Source: an uncultured Bacteroidia bacterium
GTDB lineage: Bacteria > Bacteroidota > Bacteroidia > JANWVE01
Assembly: GCA_938028625.1 (NCBI GenBank)
Contig: CALIZB010000013.1
Location: 1-48,499, forward strand
Direction of reading: 5' to 3'
Length of the DNA stretch: 48,499 nt
Part shown: positions 6,843-15,793 of the stretch, one piece after another
How positions within the stretch are numbered: position 1 is the stretch's first letter
Layout of the letters: every line of letters begins with the position of its first letter
Made by a program: the position numbers and the translations under genes
The notes under the pieces: generated by a model
What the model saw: only the letters and a program-made list of their open reading frames with translations
What the model was told of the DNA's origin: nothing
The model's database searches: none

Positions 6843-8444
6843 ATGAAAAAAGTTATAGGAATCATATTAACATTCACATTGTTTTATTCTGTAAGCATTG
6901 CACAAGAAAAAAAATCACCTGAAAACTGGCTTCACATGGACTATGAAACAGATAAAATCATGGGCATGAGTGTAGATAAGGCTTATACCTTGTTAAAAGG
7001 TAGAACATCAAAAACCGTAGTGGTAGCCGTATTGGACAGTGGTATAGACATCAATCATGAAGATTTGAAGGATATTATCTGGAAAAACCCCAAAGAAATA
7101 CCTAACAATAACATTGATGACGATAAAAACGGCTATGTTGATGATGTTTACGGTTGGAACTTTATTGGAGGAAAAGATGGAAGCCATGTATCACAAGATA
7201 CAAAAGAATCTACCCGAGAATACAAAAGATTATCCGCTAAATTTGAGGGAAAATCTGAAGATGAACTTAAAAAGCTACCTAAAAATGAAAAGGTAGAATA
7301 TGAAAAGTACAAAAAAGTAAAAAATAAATTCATCACTGAACGCGCGCAGATGGAACAGACCCTCAAAATTTATGAAATTCTTAAAAAAGGCATGGAAGGA
7401 ATTATTAAAGATTTTGAAGGTAAAGAACTTAATGCCAATACATTAGAAAGCTATGATGTAGGACAAGACCCGCTTAAAATCATGGGAAAACAAACACTGT
7501 TAGAAGGTATTAAAGAAGGTTCAAATGCAGAAGCTATAATGAAAGAAATTGATAAAGGTTATGACTATTTAGATAAAATGATAAAGTACAAGCTCAACCC
7601 TGATTTTGACCCTCGTAACATTGTAGGCGACAACTATGCTGACCAATTGCAAAAAAATTATGGAAATAATGATGTTATTGGTCCTGATGCTTCACATGGC
7701 ACACATGTAGCCGGGATTATTGCCGCAGTAAGAAATAATAACATTGGGATAAATGGAGTATGCGACAATGTGCGCATTATGGTAGTACGCGTAGTACCTG
7801 ACGGCGATGAAAGAGATAAAGATGTTGCCAATGCTATCCGTTATGCTGTAGATAATGGTGCGAGTATTATTAACATGAGCTTTGGAAAAGATGTATCTTT
7901 TAATAAAAAAATAGTTGACGATGCCGTAAAATATGCCATGTCCAAAGACGTGCTTCTAGTACACGCCGCAGGAAATTCTTCATTAGATTTAGATAAAGAG
8001 GATAACTTTCCTAACAAACGCTATGAAGCAGGCAAAAAAGCCGAAGCATGGTTAGAAGTAGGTGCATCTTCATGGGAAGGCGGAAAAAATAAAGTAGGTT
8101 CTTTCTCTAATTATGGACAAAAAAATGTAGATGTTTTTGCACCTGGAGTAGGTATTTATTCTACTATACCTGGTTCTAAATATGAACGTTTTGATGGTAC
8201 AAGTATGGCTTCTCCTTCCACAGCAGGGGCTGCGGCATTATTGCGTGCTTATTTTCCCGAACTTACTGCTATTCAGGTAAAAGAAATTATTATGAAAACG
8301 GTAACACCTATCAAAGAGACTACCATAAAACCAGGTACTAAAAACGAAGAAGTTCCTTTCAGTAAACTTTGCATTTCAGGTGGTGTAGTTAATGTATACA
8401 AAGCCGTGGAACTTGCCCTTAAAACCAAAGGAAAGAAAAAATAA
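6843..8444 (+). CDS. Secreted S8-family (subtilisin-like) serine protease
   Basis: A 533-residue exported protease with a signal peptide (residues 1-20, ending VSIA). The catalytic triad is Asp65 (VAVLDSGIDINHEDL), His285 (SHGTHVAG) and Ser454 (DGTSMASPSTAG); the oxyanion Asn378 is in HAAGNS. About 220 residues separate Asp and His, against about 30 in subtilisin. The extra block (about 110-275) is lysine/glutamate-rich and helical and contains a DDDKNGYVDD segment (92-101) that may bind calcium. There is no C-terminal sorting domain: it ends KTKGKKK. It probably works in the periplasm or outside the cell; I cannot tell degradation from processing. A terminator follows. Confidence 0.93.
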   Translation: MKKVIGIILTFTLFYSVSIAQEKKSPENWLHMDYETDKIMGMSVDKAYTLLKGRTSKTVVVAVLDSGIDINHEDLKDIIWKNPKEIPNNNIDDDKNGYVDDVYGWNFIGGKDGSHVSQDTKESTREYKRLSAKFEGKSEDELKKLPKNEKVEYEKYKKVKNKFITERAQMEQTLKIYEILKKGMEGIIKDFEGKELNANTLESYDVGQDPLKIMGKQTLLEGIKEGSNAEAIMKEIDKGYDYLDKMIKYKLNPDFDPRNIVGDNYADQLQKNYGNNDVIGPDASHGTHVAGIIAAVRNNNIGINGVCDNVRIMVVRVVPDGDERDKDVANAIRYAVDNGASIINMSFGKDVSFNKKIVDDAVKYAMSKDVLLVHAAGNSSLDLDKEDNFPNKRYEAGKKAEAWLEVGASSWEGGKNKVGSFSNYGQKNVDVFAPGVGIYSTIPGSKYERFDGTSMASPSTAGAAALLRAYFPELTAIQVKEIIMKTVTPIKETTIKPGTKNEEVPFSKLCISGGVVNVYKAVELALKTKGKKK

Positions 8445-8472
8445 TAGCTTGATTTTCAGAATACTTACTCCC

Positions 8473-8503
8473 AGCGAACTGTCCCGTATAGTTCGCTATT
8501 TTA
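8473..8503 (+). terminator. Rho-independent terminator after the subtilase gene
   Basis: A perfect 8-bp stem AGCGAACT/AGTTCGCT (8473-8480 and 8490-8497) with a 9-base loop is followed by ATTTTATTTT. Confidence 0.75.
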
Positions 8504-8560
8504 TTTTATGGCTGTATGTAAGTTTTTTGAACTGTATCCATAACTTTATATTGTTTTAGC

Positions 8561-8568
8561 TATCTTTG
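8561..8568 (+). promoter_or_regulatory. -7 promoter element TATCTTTG
   Basis: TAnnTTTG match ending 5 bases before the ATG at 8574. Confidence 0.6.
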
Positions 8569-8573
8569 TAGGC

Positions 8574-9548
8574 ATGAATAAAGGAGCAGTTTCTCAATTT
8601 ATTGAAAAAAATTATTTGCATTTTAACGCAGCGGCATTAGTAGACGCCGCCAAAGGTTATGAAAAACACTTATTAGAAGGTGGAAAAATGATGATAACCC
8701 TTGCAGGGGCTATGAGTACAGCAGAACTTGGTATCTCTCTCGCAGAAATGATACGTCAGGATAAAGTACACATTATTTCTTGCACAGGGGCAAATTTAGA
8801 AGAAGACATCATGAACCTTGTAGCTCATAACCACTACAAACGTGTGCCTAATTACCGTGATTTAAGTCCAAAAGATGAATGGGAATTATTAGAAAACGGA
8901 TTTAATCGTGTAACGGATACGTGTATACCTGAAGAGGAAGCTTTTAGACGTATTCAGAAACATATTCACAAACAGTGGAAAAATGCACAGGATAAAGGAG
9001 AACGTTATTTTCCGCATGAGTACATGTATAAAATGTTGCTTTCCGGAGAAATGGAACAATACTATGAAATTGACCCTAAAAACAGTTGGATGTTAGCCGC
9101 CGCACAAAAAAATCTCCCGATTATTGTACCAGGTTGGGAAGACTCTACTATGGGAAATATTTTTGCTTCTTACTGTATTAAAGGAGAACTACAACCTAGC
9201 ATCATGAAGTCAGGAATTGAATATATGGTATGGCTGGCAGACTGGTATATCAAAAATTCACAAGGTAAAGGTGTAGGTTTCTTTCAAATTGGTGGAGGTA
9301 TAGCAGGTGATTTTCCAATTTGCGTTGTACCTATGCTTTATCAGGATTTGGAAATGGAAAATATACCCTTCTGGAGTTATTTCTGTCAAATATCCGATTC
9401 TACTACCAGTTATGGTTCTTATTCAGGAGCTGTACCCAATGAAAAAATTACCTGGGGCAAATTAGGTATAGATACACCGAAGTTTGTCATAGAGTCTGAT
9501 GCTACTATTGTAGCACCTCTCATTTTTGCATGGCTGTTAGGTCTGTGA
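8574..9548 (+). CDS. Deoxyhypusine synthase family protein
   Basis: A 324-residue homologue of deoxyhypusine synthase, the NAD-dependent enzyme that moves the aminobutyl group of spermidine to a lysine of eIF5A in eukaryotes and archaea. The NAD-fold segment CTGANLEEDIMNL (about 75-87) and the C-terminal EKITWGKLGID are visible. Lys296 of WGK aligns with the catalytic lysine of the family, so the enzyme is probably active. Bacteria lack eIF5A, so the acceptor is probably not a protein. Members of this family elsewhere make polyamines (for example homospermidine from spermidine and putrescine in plants), and a polyamine role is my inference. It is flanked by a terminator upstream and convergent ung downstream, so it appears monocistronic. 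Confidence 0.9.
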   Translation: MNKGAVSQFIEKNYLHFNAAALVDAAKGYEKHLLEGGKMMITLAGAMSTAELGISLAEMIRQDKVHIISCTGANLEEDIMNLVAHNHYKRVPNYRDLSPKDEWELLENGFNRVTDTCIPEEEAFRRIQKHIHKQWKNAQDKGERYFPHEYMYKMLLSGEMEQYYEIDPKNSWMLAAAQKNLPIIVPGWEDSTMGNIFASYCIKGELQPSIMKSGIEYMVWLADWYIKNSQGKGVGFFQIGGGIAGDFPICVVPMLYQDLEMENIPFWSYFCQISDSTTSYGSYSGAVPNEKITWGKLGIDTPKFVIESDATIVAPLIFAWLLGL

Positions 9549-9556
9549 TGATTTTT

Positions 9557-10225
9557 CTACCACTCAATAGGGGTTAAACCCTGCTGTACCAAAAATTGAT
9601 TTGTTTTAGAAAAATGCTTGCAACCAAAAAAACCGTTGTTTGCGGACAGTGGTGAGGGGTGCGCTGCTTTAAGAACTAAATGATGGGGATTGGTAATAAA
9701 TTTTTCTTTACTCTGAGCAGGTTTTCCCCACAAGATAAACACCACAGGTTCTTTTTTTTCGTTCAAGGCTTTAATAGTAGCATCTGTAAATTTTTCCCAG
9801 CCCTTGTCTTTGTGGGAAAAAGCTTTGTCTTTTTCTACGGTCAGGCAGGTATTGAGTAAAAAAACCCCTTGTTTTGCCCAACGGGTAAGATTTCCGCTTT
9901 TAGGGGGTTCTATACCTAAATCATCTTGAATTTCTTTGTAAATGTTTTTCAATGAAGGCGGTAGAGCTACTCCGTCATTGACAGAAAAAGCTAATCCATG
10001 TGCCTGCCCTTCTCCATGATAGGGGTCTTGCCCCAGTATAACTACCCTTACATTCGGGTACGGTGTCTGATAATACGCATTGAATATCTCTGAACCTTTG
10101 GGGTAAATAATTTTTTTATTAGCTTTCTCTTGTTTTAGAAACATAGCTAAACCGTCAAAATAAGGCTGACTAAACTCATTTTTCAGTACTTCTTTCCATG
10201 TGTCTTCAATTTTTATGTCTGTCAT
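9557..10225 (-). CDS. ung: Uracil-DNA glycosylase (family 1)
   Basis: A 222-residue enzyme that removes uracil from DNA and starts base-excision repair. The water-activating loop GQDPYHG (65-71, catalytic Asp67) and the minor-groove loop HPSPLSA (189-195, catalytic His189) are intact, and FILWGKPAQ carries the uracil-specificity region. The length is typical. The start codon lies 3 bases after the stop of the DivIVA-domain gene, so the two are co-transcribed. It converges with the deoxyhypusine-synthase homologue across an 8-base gap. Confidence 0.97.
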   Translation of the reverse strand: MTDIKIEDTWKEVLKNEFSQPYFDGLAMFLKQEKANKKIIYPKGSEIFNAYYQTPYPNVRVVILGQDPYHGEGQAHGLAFSVNDGVALPPSLKNIYKEIQDDLGIEPPKSGNLTRWAKQGVFLLNTCLTVEKDKAFSHKDKGWEKFTDATIKALNEKKEPVVFILWGKPAQSKEKFITNPHHLVLKAAHPSPLSANNGFFGCKHFSKTNQFLVQQGLTPIEW

Positions 10226-10228
10226 GGT

Positions 10229-10855
10229 TTAGAGCTGATTTAAAATATCGTCCAAATCTGTGGATAATGAGTTTTTATTGATGTTTTCCTTTTTTTCTGT
10301 AATATTTTCCTGTTGCACTTTTAGAGTAGGCATTTCATTTTCAGAGAGTTCAAAAGTATCTAAGCGAATTTTTTCGTTTCTCTCAAAGGCTTTTAATCTC
10401 TCTGTTTGAATAGCTAAAAATGCTCTTAATTGTTCTATAATATCATCTCTTCGCGCAAGGATTTCATTATATTCTCGTTCTACTTCTTTGATTTTATTTC
10501 GTAAATCTGCTTGGATTTTCTTTTCTTCTTCATTGGCGCGAGCAATAATGCGTTCTGCTGTAATTTTAGCTTCTTGAATATGTAAAATTGCCTGTTTTTC
10601 AGCATTTTCCAACGTTTGCTGTGCTGTGTTTTTAGCTTGCATAAGCGTATCCCGTAATGCCTGCTCTACTTCTTTGAGTGTAGAAAGTTCTTGGGTAAGT
10701 TTGGTAATATTTACCTTGTATTGCCTGTTTTCTTCTTGAAGTTTTTCCCATTCAACGGATAAATTATACAAAAATGCCTTAACTTCATCTTTATCATATC
10801 CCCCAAAAGAGGATTTATTGAAGGTTTGCTGTCTTATATCTAACGGACTAATCAT
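10229..10855 (-). CDS. DivIVA-domain coiled-coil protein
   Basis: A 208-residue protein. Its N-terminus, ISPLDIRQQTFNKSSFGGYD followed by KDEVKAFL, matches the DivIVA/GpsB membrane-curvature-binding domain. Residues 30-165 are an almost unbroken coiled coil rich in Glu, Gln and Lys. The last 40 residues are polar and probably disordered. In Gram-positives such proteins mark poles and septa; the role in Bacteroidota is poorly defined. It is the first gene of a two-gene unit with ung (3-base spacing), a pairing with no obvious functional logic. Confidence 0.82.
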   Translation of the reverse strand: MISPLDIRQQTFNKSSFGGYDKDEVKAFLYNLSVEWEKLQEENRQYKVNITKLTQELSTLKEVEQALRDTLMQAKNTAQQTLENAEKQAILHIQEAKITAERIIARANEEEKKIQADLRNKIKEVEREYNEILARRDDIIEQLRAFLAIQTERLKAFERNEKIRLDTFELSENEMPTLKVQQENITEKKENINKNSLSTDLDDILNQL

Positions 10856-10890
10856 TGCTACGGCTAAATTACAAATTTTGGTTGTAAAAA

Positions 10891-10922
10891 TAAAAAAATG
10901 CTGACTATTTAGGTCAGCATTT
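10891..10922 (-). terminator. Rho-independent terminator of the TPR-protein gene
   Basis: A perfect 10-bp stem (10896-10905 with 10913-10922, AAATGCTGAC/GTCAGCATTT) with a 7-base loop. Read on the minus strand it is followed by a run of T, as expected for the gene ending at 10945. Confidence 0.85.
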
Positions 10923-10944
10923 CTGCAAAGTATGGTTTTAGTGA

Positions 10945-11706
10945 CTAGCGTGAATATTTTACAAGTGCGATATTTTTATCAACTTCTTTTGCTTCCGGAC
11001 TTTCAGGGTATTCATTTTTTACTTTCTGATAGCATGCGAGGGCGTCATCATATTTTCTCATTTGTTCATACACTCTACCTGCCTGCATGAGATATGCGGG
11101 AGATAAGGTGCTGAGCGGATATACTTCTGCGGCTTTCTTGTAATATTGTGCGGCTTTTTCTTTATTCAATTTGTCTTCATAAATAACTGCCATAGTGCCA
11201 TAAGTCGTAACTGCCAAAATATTCTTTCCTGGGCTGTATTTCTCTAAGTATTTTAAGGCAAGTTCTTTGTTACCTTTACGATAATATATCATACCTAGTT
11301 CATAATTTGCTAGATTGCCTACTTTGGTATTGCTGTATTCTTTGGCTATGTATTCTAATCCTTTGTTTTGTCCATCTCCTTTAATCGCTTTGTCTAGGGC
11401 AGTGGAATCTTTGGGTGCAGATTCTGCTATGTTCTGTGAGAAATAACTGTTTGCTTTAGCGGCTTTTTCGTTTGCCTCAGCTTCATCTCCACCAAAAAAA
11501 TATAGGTAACCAAGTATTAAACCTGTAATAAATACTACACCTCCTAAACCATACAGAATCTGTTTTTTGTTTTTTAACAAAAATTGTTCGGCAGTAGGGG
11601 CTTTGGATACTAATTCTTCAATTTTTTTATCCTCTGCTGAGATTTTTTCTTTGGTTTTGGTAGTAACTTCTTTCTCGTTTGAGGTAGTTAATTTTTCTTC
11701 TGACAT
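10945..11706 (-). CDS. Membrane-anchored tetratricopeptide-repeat protein
   Basis: A 253-residue protein with a polar N-terminus of about 48 residues, one transmembrane helix (about 50-71, ILYGLGGVVFITGLILGYLY) and a periplasmic TPR array. Repeat units include LANYELGMIYYRKGNKELAL, AVIYEDKLNKEKAAQYYKKA and YLMQAGRVYEQMRKYDDALA. The layout resembles YfgM-type TPR proteins (PF09976-like), which act with periplasmic chaperones and the Sec translocon. The start is ATG 11706 rather than an in-frame TTG three codons upstream. It is monocistronic with its own terminator and divergent from the OmpA-family gene. Confidence 0.8.
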   Translation of the reverse strand: MSEEKLTTSNEKEVTTKTKEKISAEDKKIEELVSKAPTAEQFLLKNKKQILYGLGGVVFITGLILGYLYFFGGDEAEANEKAAKANSYFSQNIAESAPKDSTALDKAIKGDGQNKGLEYIAKEYSNTKVGNLANYELGMIYYRKGNKELALKYLEKYSPGKNILAVTTYGTMAVIYEDKLNKEKAAQYYKKAAEVYPLSTLSPAYLMQAGRVYEQMRKYDDALACYQKVKNEYPESPEAKEVDKNIALVKYSR

Positions 11707-11765
11707 GGGTTTCAAAATTCAGGACTGCAAAACAAATAAATTTTGGATAAAAAAACAAATTCTTG

Positions 11766-11773
11766 TACTTTTG
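11766..11773 (+). promoter_or_regulatory. -7 promoter element TACTTTTG
   Basis: TAnnTTTG match 21 bases before the ATG at 11795. This gene should therefore have a short 5' leader. Confidence 0.55.
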
Positions 11774-11794
11774 TATCACTTATTTCTCTATTTC

Positions 11795-13903
11795 ATGCGA
11801 TATTACATCCTTACAAGTATATTGTTTATTATATCCTTTCAGTTACAGGCACAGAAAATATGGTTTGAAGATGATTTTAATGATTACAGCAAAGGCTGGT
11901 CTTATGGTAATACCTCAGAAACCCAAAAAGAAGTTAAAAACGGAGTATATAGAATTACTGTAAAACAACCTAATGCTTCGGCCTGGGCATTTTGGAATCA
12001 CAGTATTTTTTTGGACAGTGAAAAAGATTTCTCCATAGAAACCACTATCACCCAAATTAGTGGAGTAGATAATTTTAGCTATGGCATAGCTTGGGGTAAA
12101 GATATTGATAATCTGTACTGTTTTGGAGTGTCTTCTAATGGTTATTATGTTTTTTATTCCTACGTTGGCGGTACTTATACCGAAATTCAGGCATGGCAGA
12201 AAAGTTCAGCTATTAACCGAATGGGAAATGCTAATGTGCTCAAAGTAGTTCAGAGAGGTCAGAAATGGGAATTTTTTATTAACGGAGATAAAGTATATTC
12301 TACCAATGTAAGAAGACCCTTTGGTACTTCTGTAGGTTTTGTTACGAATAAGCAAATGATAATTGAAGTAGATAAAATAGTGATAAAACAAGATAATTTT
12401 ATCAATGTAATCCCTAATGCACAGATTGATGTAAAAAAGAAAAATCTTGGAAGCGAGGTTAATACAAAGTATGAAGACGTATCTCCTGTAATTTCTCCCG
12501 ATGGCAAAACATTGTTTTATGGCATTAAACGCAGTCCTGAAAATGTAGGGGGCAAAGATGATGGAGAAGACGCATGGTTTACTACTTCGTCTGATGAGAT
12601 AAATTGGTCAAAAAGGCAGAATTTAGGCAGACCGCTCAATAATTCAAGTGCTAATGTGGTAGTTTCAGTGATGCCAGACAACAATACCATGATAATGATG
12701 CACAAATACAACTCAGATGGTACGTTTAAGGCACAAGGACTTTCCATTACATACAGAACCGAAAACGGCTGGACTGTTCCCGAGGATATTTTTGTTACAG
12801 ATTTTTACAACAATTCTAAATATAACGAGTTCTACATCTCCGCAGACAGAAAAGTACTGCTAATGACAGTTCAGCGTGATGACACTTACGGAAATAAAGA
12901 CATTTATGTTTCTTTTGCTACGGGTGAACGTAGCTACTCCAAACCTATGAATATTGGTAAAACAGTCAATACAGTAGGTGATGAAGTTAGTCCGTTTTTA
13001 GCACCTGACGGGGTAACTTTGTATTATGCCACAGATGGAAAACCGGGATACGGTAGCCATGATATTTTTGTTACCCGCAGATTAGATAATACGTGGAAAA
13101 ACTGGTCAGAACCGCAAAATTTAGGTCCTGGTATTAACACTAAAAAGTGGGACGCTTATTATACAGTACCTGCATCTGGTAAATACGCCTACATGGTAAG
13201 TTCTGAAGGGGGTATTGAGGGTTCAGGAGATATTGTACAGGTAGAAGTTCCTCAGGAAGCTAAACCCAAGCCTGTTTTAATTGTCTATGGCAAAGTACTT
13301 AATGCCAAAACCAATGAACCTATCTCTACTAATGTAACCTACCGCGATTTAGGTACAGATGAAGAATTGGGTTTAGCACGTTCTAATCCCAAAGACGGAG
13401 GGTATAAAATTATTCTGCCGCAAGGTAAACGGTATGGTTTTTTTGCTACGAAACAAGGGTTCTTATCTACCAGTGAAAATTTAGATACCAAAGACCTCAA
13501 AGAATTTAAAGAAATTGAAATAAATCTTTACCTTACTCCCATAGAAGTAGGGCAATCAGTACGCTTAAACAATATCTTCTTTGAACCCAACAGCGCTACT
13601 CTTAAAACTGAGTCCTATCCTGAATTGAAAAGAGTAGCAGATTTTCTCAAAGCTAATCCCAATATCATCATTGAAATAGGCGGTCATACTGATAACGGCG
13701 CTACAGGTACAAGCCCCAGCTATCTTATTCAACTCTCTCAGTCCCGTGCTAAATCCGTAGTGGATTATATTCTTAAATGTGGGGTAGAAATGGGGCAGAT
13801 TAACTACAAAGGATACGGAAACACAAAACCTATTGCAGACAACAACTCTGCGGAGGGTAGAGCAAAAAACCGAAGAGTAGAATTTACAGTACTAAAAAAA
13901 TAA
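11795..13903 (+). CDS. OmpA-family outer-membrane lipoprotein-like protein with PD40 repeats
   Basis: A 702-residue exported protein starting at ATG 11795 with signal peptide MRYYILTSILFIISFQLQAQ; frame upstream of this overlaps the divergent TPR gene and is not coding. Domain order: a jelly-roll/LamG-like region (about 20-200, with FEDDFNDYSKGWSYG), PD40/WD40-like propeller repeats (about 205-480; VSPVISPDGKTLFYG, VSPFLAPDGVTLYYATDG), a carboxypeptidase-regulatory-like module (about 490-580) and a C-terminal OmpA peptidoglycan-binding domain (about 590-702; GGHTDNGATG, NRRVEF). The last domain should tether the protein to the cell wall. This architecture is common in Bacteroidota; the ligand is unknown. 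The PAP2 gene follows 6 bases later, so the two form an operon. Confidence 0.9.
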   Translation: MRYYILTSILFIISFQLQAQKIWFEDDFNDYSKGWSYGNTSETQKEVKNGVYRITVKQPNASAWAFWNHSIFLDSEKDFSIETTITQISGVDNFSYGIAWGKDIDNLYCFGVSSNGYYVFYSYVGGTYTEIQAWQKSSAINRMGNANVLKVVQRGQKWEFFINGDKVYSTNVRRPFGTSVGFVTNKQMIIEVDKIVIKQDNFINVIPNAQIDVKKKNLGSEVNTKYEDVSPVISPDGKTLFYGIKRSPENVGGKDDGEDAWFTTSSDEINWSKRQNLGRPLNNSSANVVVSVMPDNNTMIMMHKYNSDGTFKAQGLSITYRTENGWTVPEDIFVTDFYNNSKYNEFYISADRKVLLMTVQRDDTYGNKDIYVSFATGERSYSKPMNIGKTVNTVGDEVSPFLAPDGVTLYYATDGKPGYGSHDIFVTRRLDNTWKNWSEPQNLGPGINTKKWDAYYTVPASGKYAYMVSSEGGIEGSGDIVQVEVPQEAKPKPVLIVYGKVLNAKTNEPISTNVTYRDLGTDEELGLARSNPKDGGYKIILPQGKRYGFFATKQGFLSTSENLDTKDLKEFKEIEINLYLTPIEVGQSVRLNNIFFEPNSATLKTESYPELKRVADFLKANPNIIIEIGGHTDNGATGTSPSYLIQLSQSRAKSVVDYILKCGVEMGQINYKGYGNTKPIADNNSAEGRAKNRRVEFTVLKK

Positions 13904-13909
13904 AGTAAA

Positions 13910-14485
13910 ATGCTGGATTTTTTTTTGAATATAGACCTTTACTTATTCCGCAAAATAAATAATACTTACTCGCCATTTTGGGATACAGTAATGTATTGGG
14001 TAAGCGACAGCTATATATGGGTACCTTTGTATGTATTCTGGTTAGTGTATATCATCAGTGAATATGGCAAAAAAGGTATATGGATATGTGTTTTTGTTGT
14101 TTTACTGATATTCATGACAGACAGCGGAAGCACTTTGCTCTTTAAAGAAAACTTTAAACGCCTGCGACCCTGCCACGCGCTTGCTAATGTACACCTCGTA
14201 TTTGGCAAATGCGGAGGCAAGTATGGTTTTGTATCTTCTCATGCCGCTAATGTATTCGGCTTGGCAACCTACTTGTTCTTATGGTTACGAAAAGATATAC
14301 CTCACTTTTGGAAATTTGCTTTAATATGGGCAAGTTTGATAGCCTACTCACGTATATATCTCGGTGTACATTATCCATCAGATGTGTTTTGTGGAGGGCT
14401 ATTAGGTATTGGTTTAGGTTGGTTGAATTATAAATTTGTACAAACGAATATCATTCAACGCATAGAACCTGAAAAAAATACTTAA
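13910..14485 (+). CDS. PAP2-family membrane phosphatase
   Basis: A 191-residue membrane protein with about five hydrophobic helices and the three PAP2 motifs: KENFKRLRP (motif 1), SSHAAN (motif 2, with the catalytic His) and SRIYLGVHYPSDV (motif 3, nucleophile His and Asp). Relatives dephosphorylate undecaprenyl pyrophosphate or phosphatidic-acid-type lipids at the outer face of the inner membrane. Substrate specificity cannot be read from the sequence. The start lies 6 bases after the OmpA-family gene. Its stop codon overlaps that of the convergent gene at 14482 by four bases. Confidence 0.88.
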   Translation: MLDFFLNIDLYLFRKINNTYSPFWDTVMYWVSDSYIWVPLYVFWLVYIISEYGKKGIWICVFVVLLIFMTDSGSTLLFKENFKRLRPCHALANVHLVFGKCGGKYGFVSSHAANVFGLATYLFLWLRKDIPHFWKFALIWASLIAYSRIYLGVHYPSDVFCGGLLGIGLGWLNYKFVQTNIIQRIEPEKNT

Positions 14486-15684
14486 TTAGCTTCAATATCT
14501 ATAAACTGAATGTTTTTTTTGTCTATGTAACTGAATTGGTGTGCTTTCCATGAAGTACTTTCCCCCGTAGTGCTTAAAATAGCATTGTAGTACAGCATCT
14601 CATTAGATTCTTTGGAAGGTTTTCCAAAACCTAATAAGACATTCGTTCCGTTCTTATAAGGAATTACTGTAAACTGTGAAAGAAACGTAGTAGTGTTTGC
14701 ATTTCCTTCTTTGAATGTAAATGAAGAGGTTAAAGCAGGCAACCCTTTTGCGTCTAGTATAAAAAACTGCAATGAAGCATTTTTATCTATGCCCATTAAA
14801 AAGTTATAAGTGTCATTGACTAAAAGATTATGAAGTTTAACAGAGTGTTTGCCGATTTCGGTGAGCGTATTATTTGCCCAGCTGATACAATGCACTGTAC
14901 TTGGGGTGTTTTCATCTTCACAATAGTAAAATGTTTTAGAACTATGTGACCAGGATATATTATGATGATTTGCTTTAAAGTCTATTTTTCCTAATTCGTT
15001 TCCAATGTAAAATTGAGGGTTAAGTTCTAAAAGAATGAGCTGACTGCTTTTTTTAGACTCCGTTTTTTTTTCTACAATAATTTTAGTATCATTGTCTAAA
15101 ACTTTTAATACAGTATATATTTCACTTGCGGTACCATACGTTTTGCTTTGTTTTAATCTTTGGTAGGTACTATCAGGGATATTGCCATAATTGTTTTTAG
15201 CGCGCATAGCAAACAAGGAACTGATAGGATACTTACTTTGTACAAATTCATCGTCTATGCTGTATATCAAGCCATTTTCACGGATAATATATTCTTTAAG
15301 CACAATATGTCCGAGAAGGTTTACGTTACGTTTTTTGAATACTTTTATCACATAACCGTCTTCATAACGATACATGGTAGTTACGTCTACATAAGTATAA
15401 ATAGTCTGTCCTCCACTGAACGTACCTTCTTTATCTTGATGAAGTACATAAAAAGACTTTTTATCAGGCAAAACCTGTATTTTTTTTATGTCTTCTTCAT
15501 GGGTAACGGAAATAACAGTGTCTAATTCTCCTTGTGAACCTACTTCCAGCAAAGTGATTTTATTTCCCTGATATGATAGTACAATTCTGTGTTTATTGTC
15601 CTGCAGTTCCAGCGCATCAGCATAAAGTCTGTCTGAGATACAGACAAATAACAATAACAACAAAATAAAAGCGCTCTTTTGCAT
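14482..15684 (-). CDS. Secreted protein of unknown function, possible beta-propeller
   Basis: A 400-residue protein with a signal peptide (MQKSAFILLLLLFVCISDRL, cleavage probably after YA). The rest alternates short beta-strands with turns, including ILLELNPQFYIGNELGKIDF and HNISWSHSSKTFYYCEDENT, suggesting a propeller-like or beta-rich fold; I recognise no named domain. I start at ATG 15684, where a TATATTTG box lies 6 bases upstream. The in-frame TTG at 15693 lies inside that box. It converges with the PAP2 gene, sharing four bases at the stops. Confidence 0.7.
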   Translation of the reverse strand: MQKSAFILLLLLFVCISDRLYADALELQDNKHRIVLSYQGNKITLLEVGSQGELDTVISVTHEEDIKKIQVLPDKKSFYVLHQDKEGTFSGGQTIYTYVDVTTMYRYEDGYVIKVFKKRNVNLLGHIVLKEYIIRENGLIYSIDDEFVQSKYPISSLFAMRAKNNYGNIPDSTYQRLKQSKTYGTASEIYTVLKVLDNDTKIIVEKKTESKKSSQLILLELNPQFYIGNELGKIDFKANHHNISWSHSSKTFYYCEDENTPSTVHCISWANNTLTEIGKHSVKLHNLLVNDTYNFLMGIDKNASLQFFILDAKGLPALTSSFTFKEGNANTTTFLSQFTVIPYKNGTNVLLGFGKPSKESNEMLYYNAILSTTGESTSWKAHQFSYIDKKNIQFIDIEAN

Positions 15685-15690
15685 AGCGGG

Positions 15691-15698
15691 CAAATATA
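15691..15698 (-). promoter_or_regulatory. -7 promoter element TATATTTG (minus strand)
   Basis: Ends 6 bases before the ATG at 15684 on the minus strand. Confidence 0.6.
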
Positions 15699-15793
15699 TT
15701 CACAGAATTTACTACATACAAAAATAATCATTTTTTTACAAAAATACAATATTAGTAACATATTTTGTAAGTACTTTACGGACAGGCTTGCTA

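Noticed and set aside
11567-11794. In-frame extension of the OmpA-family gene upstream of ATG 11795
   Set aside because: It overlaps the divergent TPR gene, lacks protein-like features, and would place the signal peptide internally.
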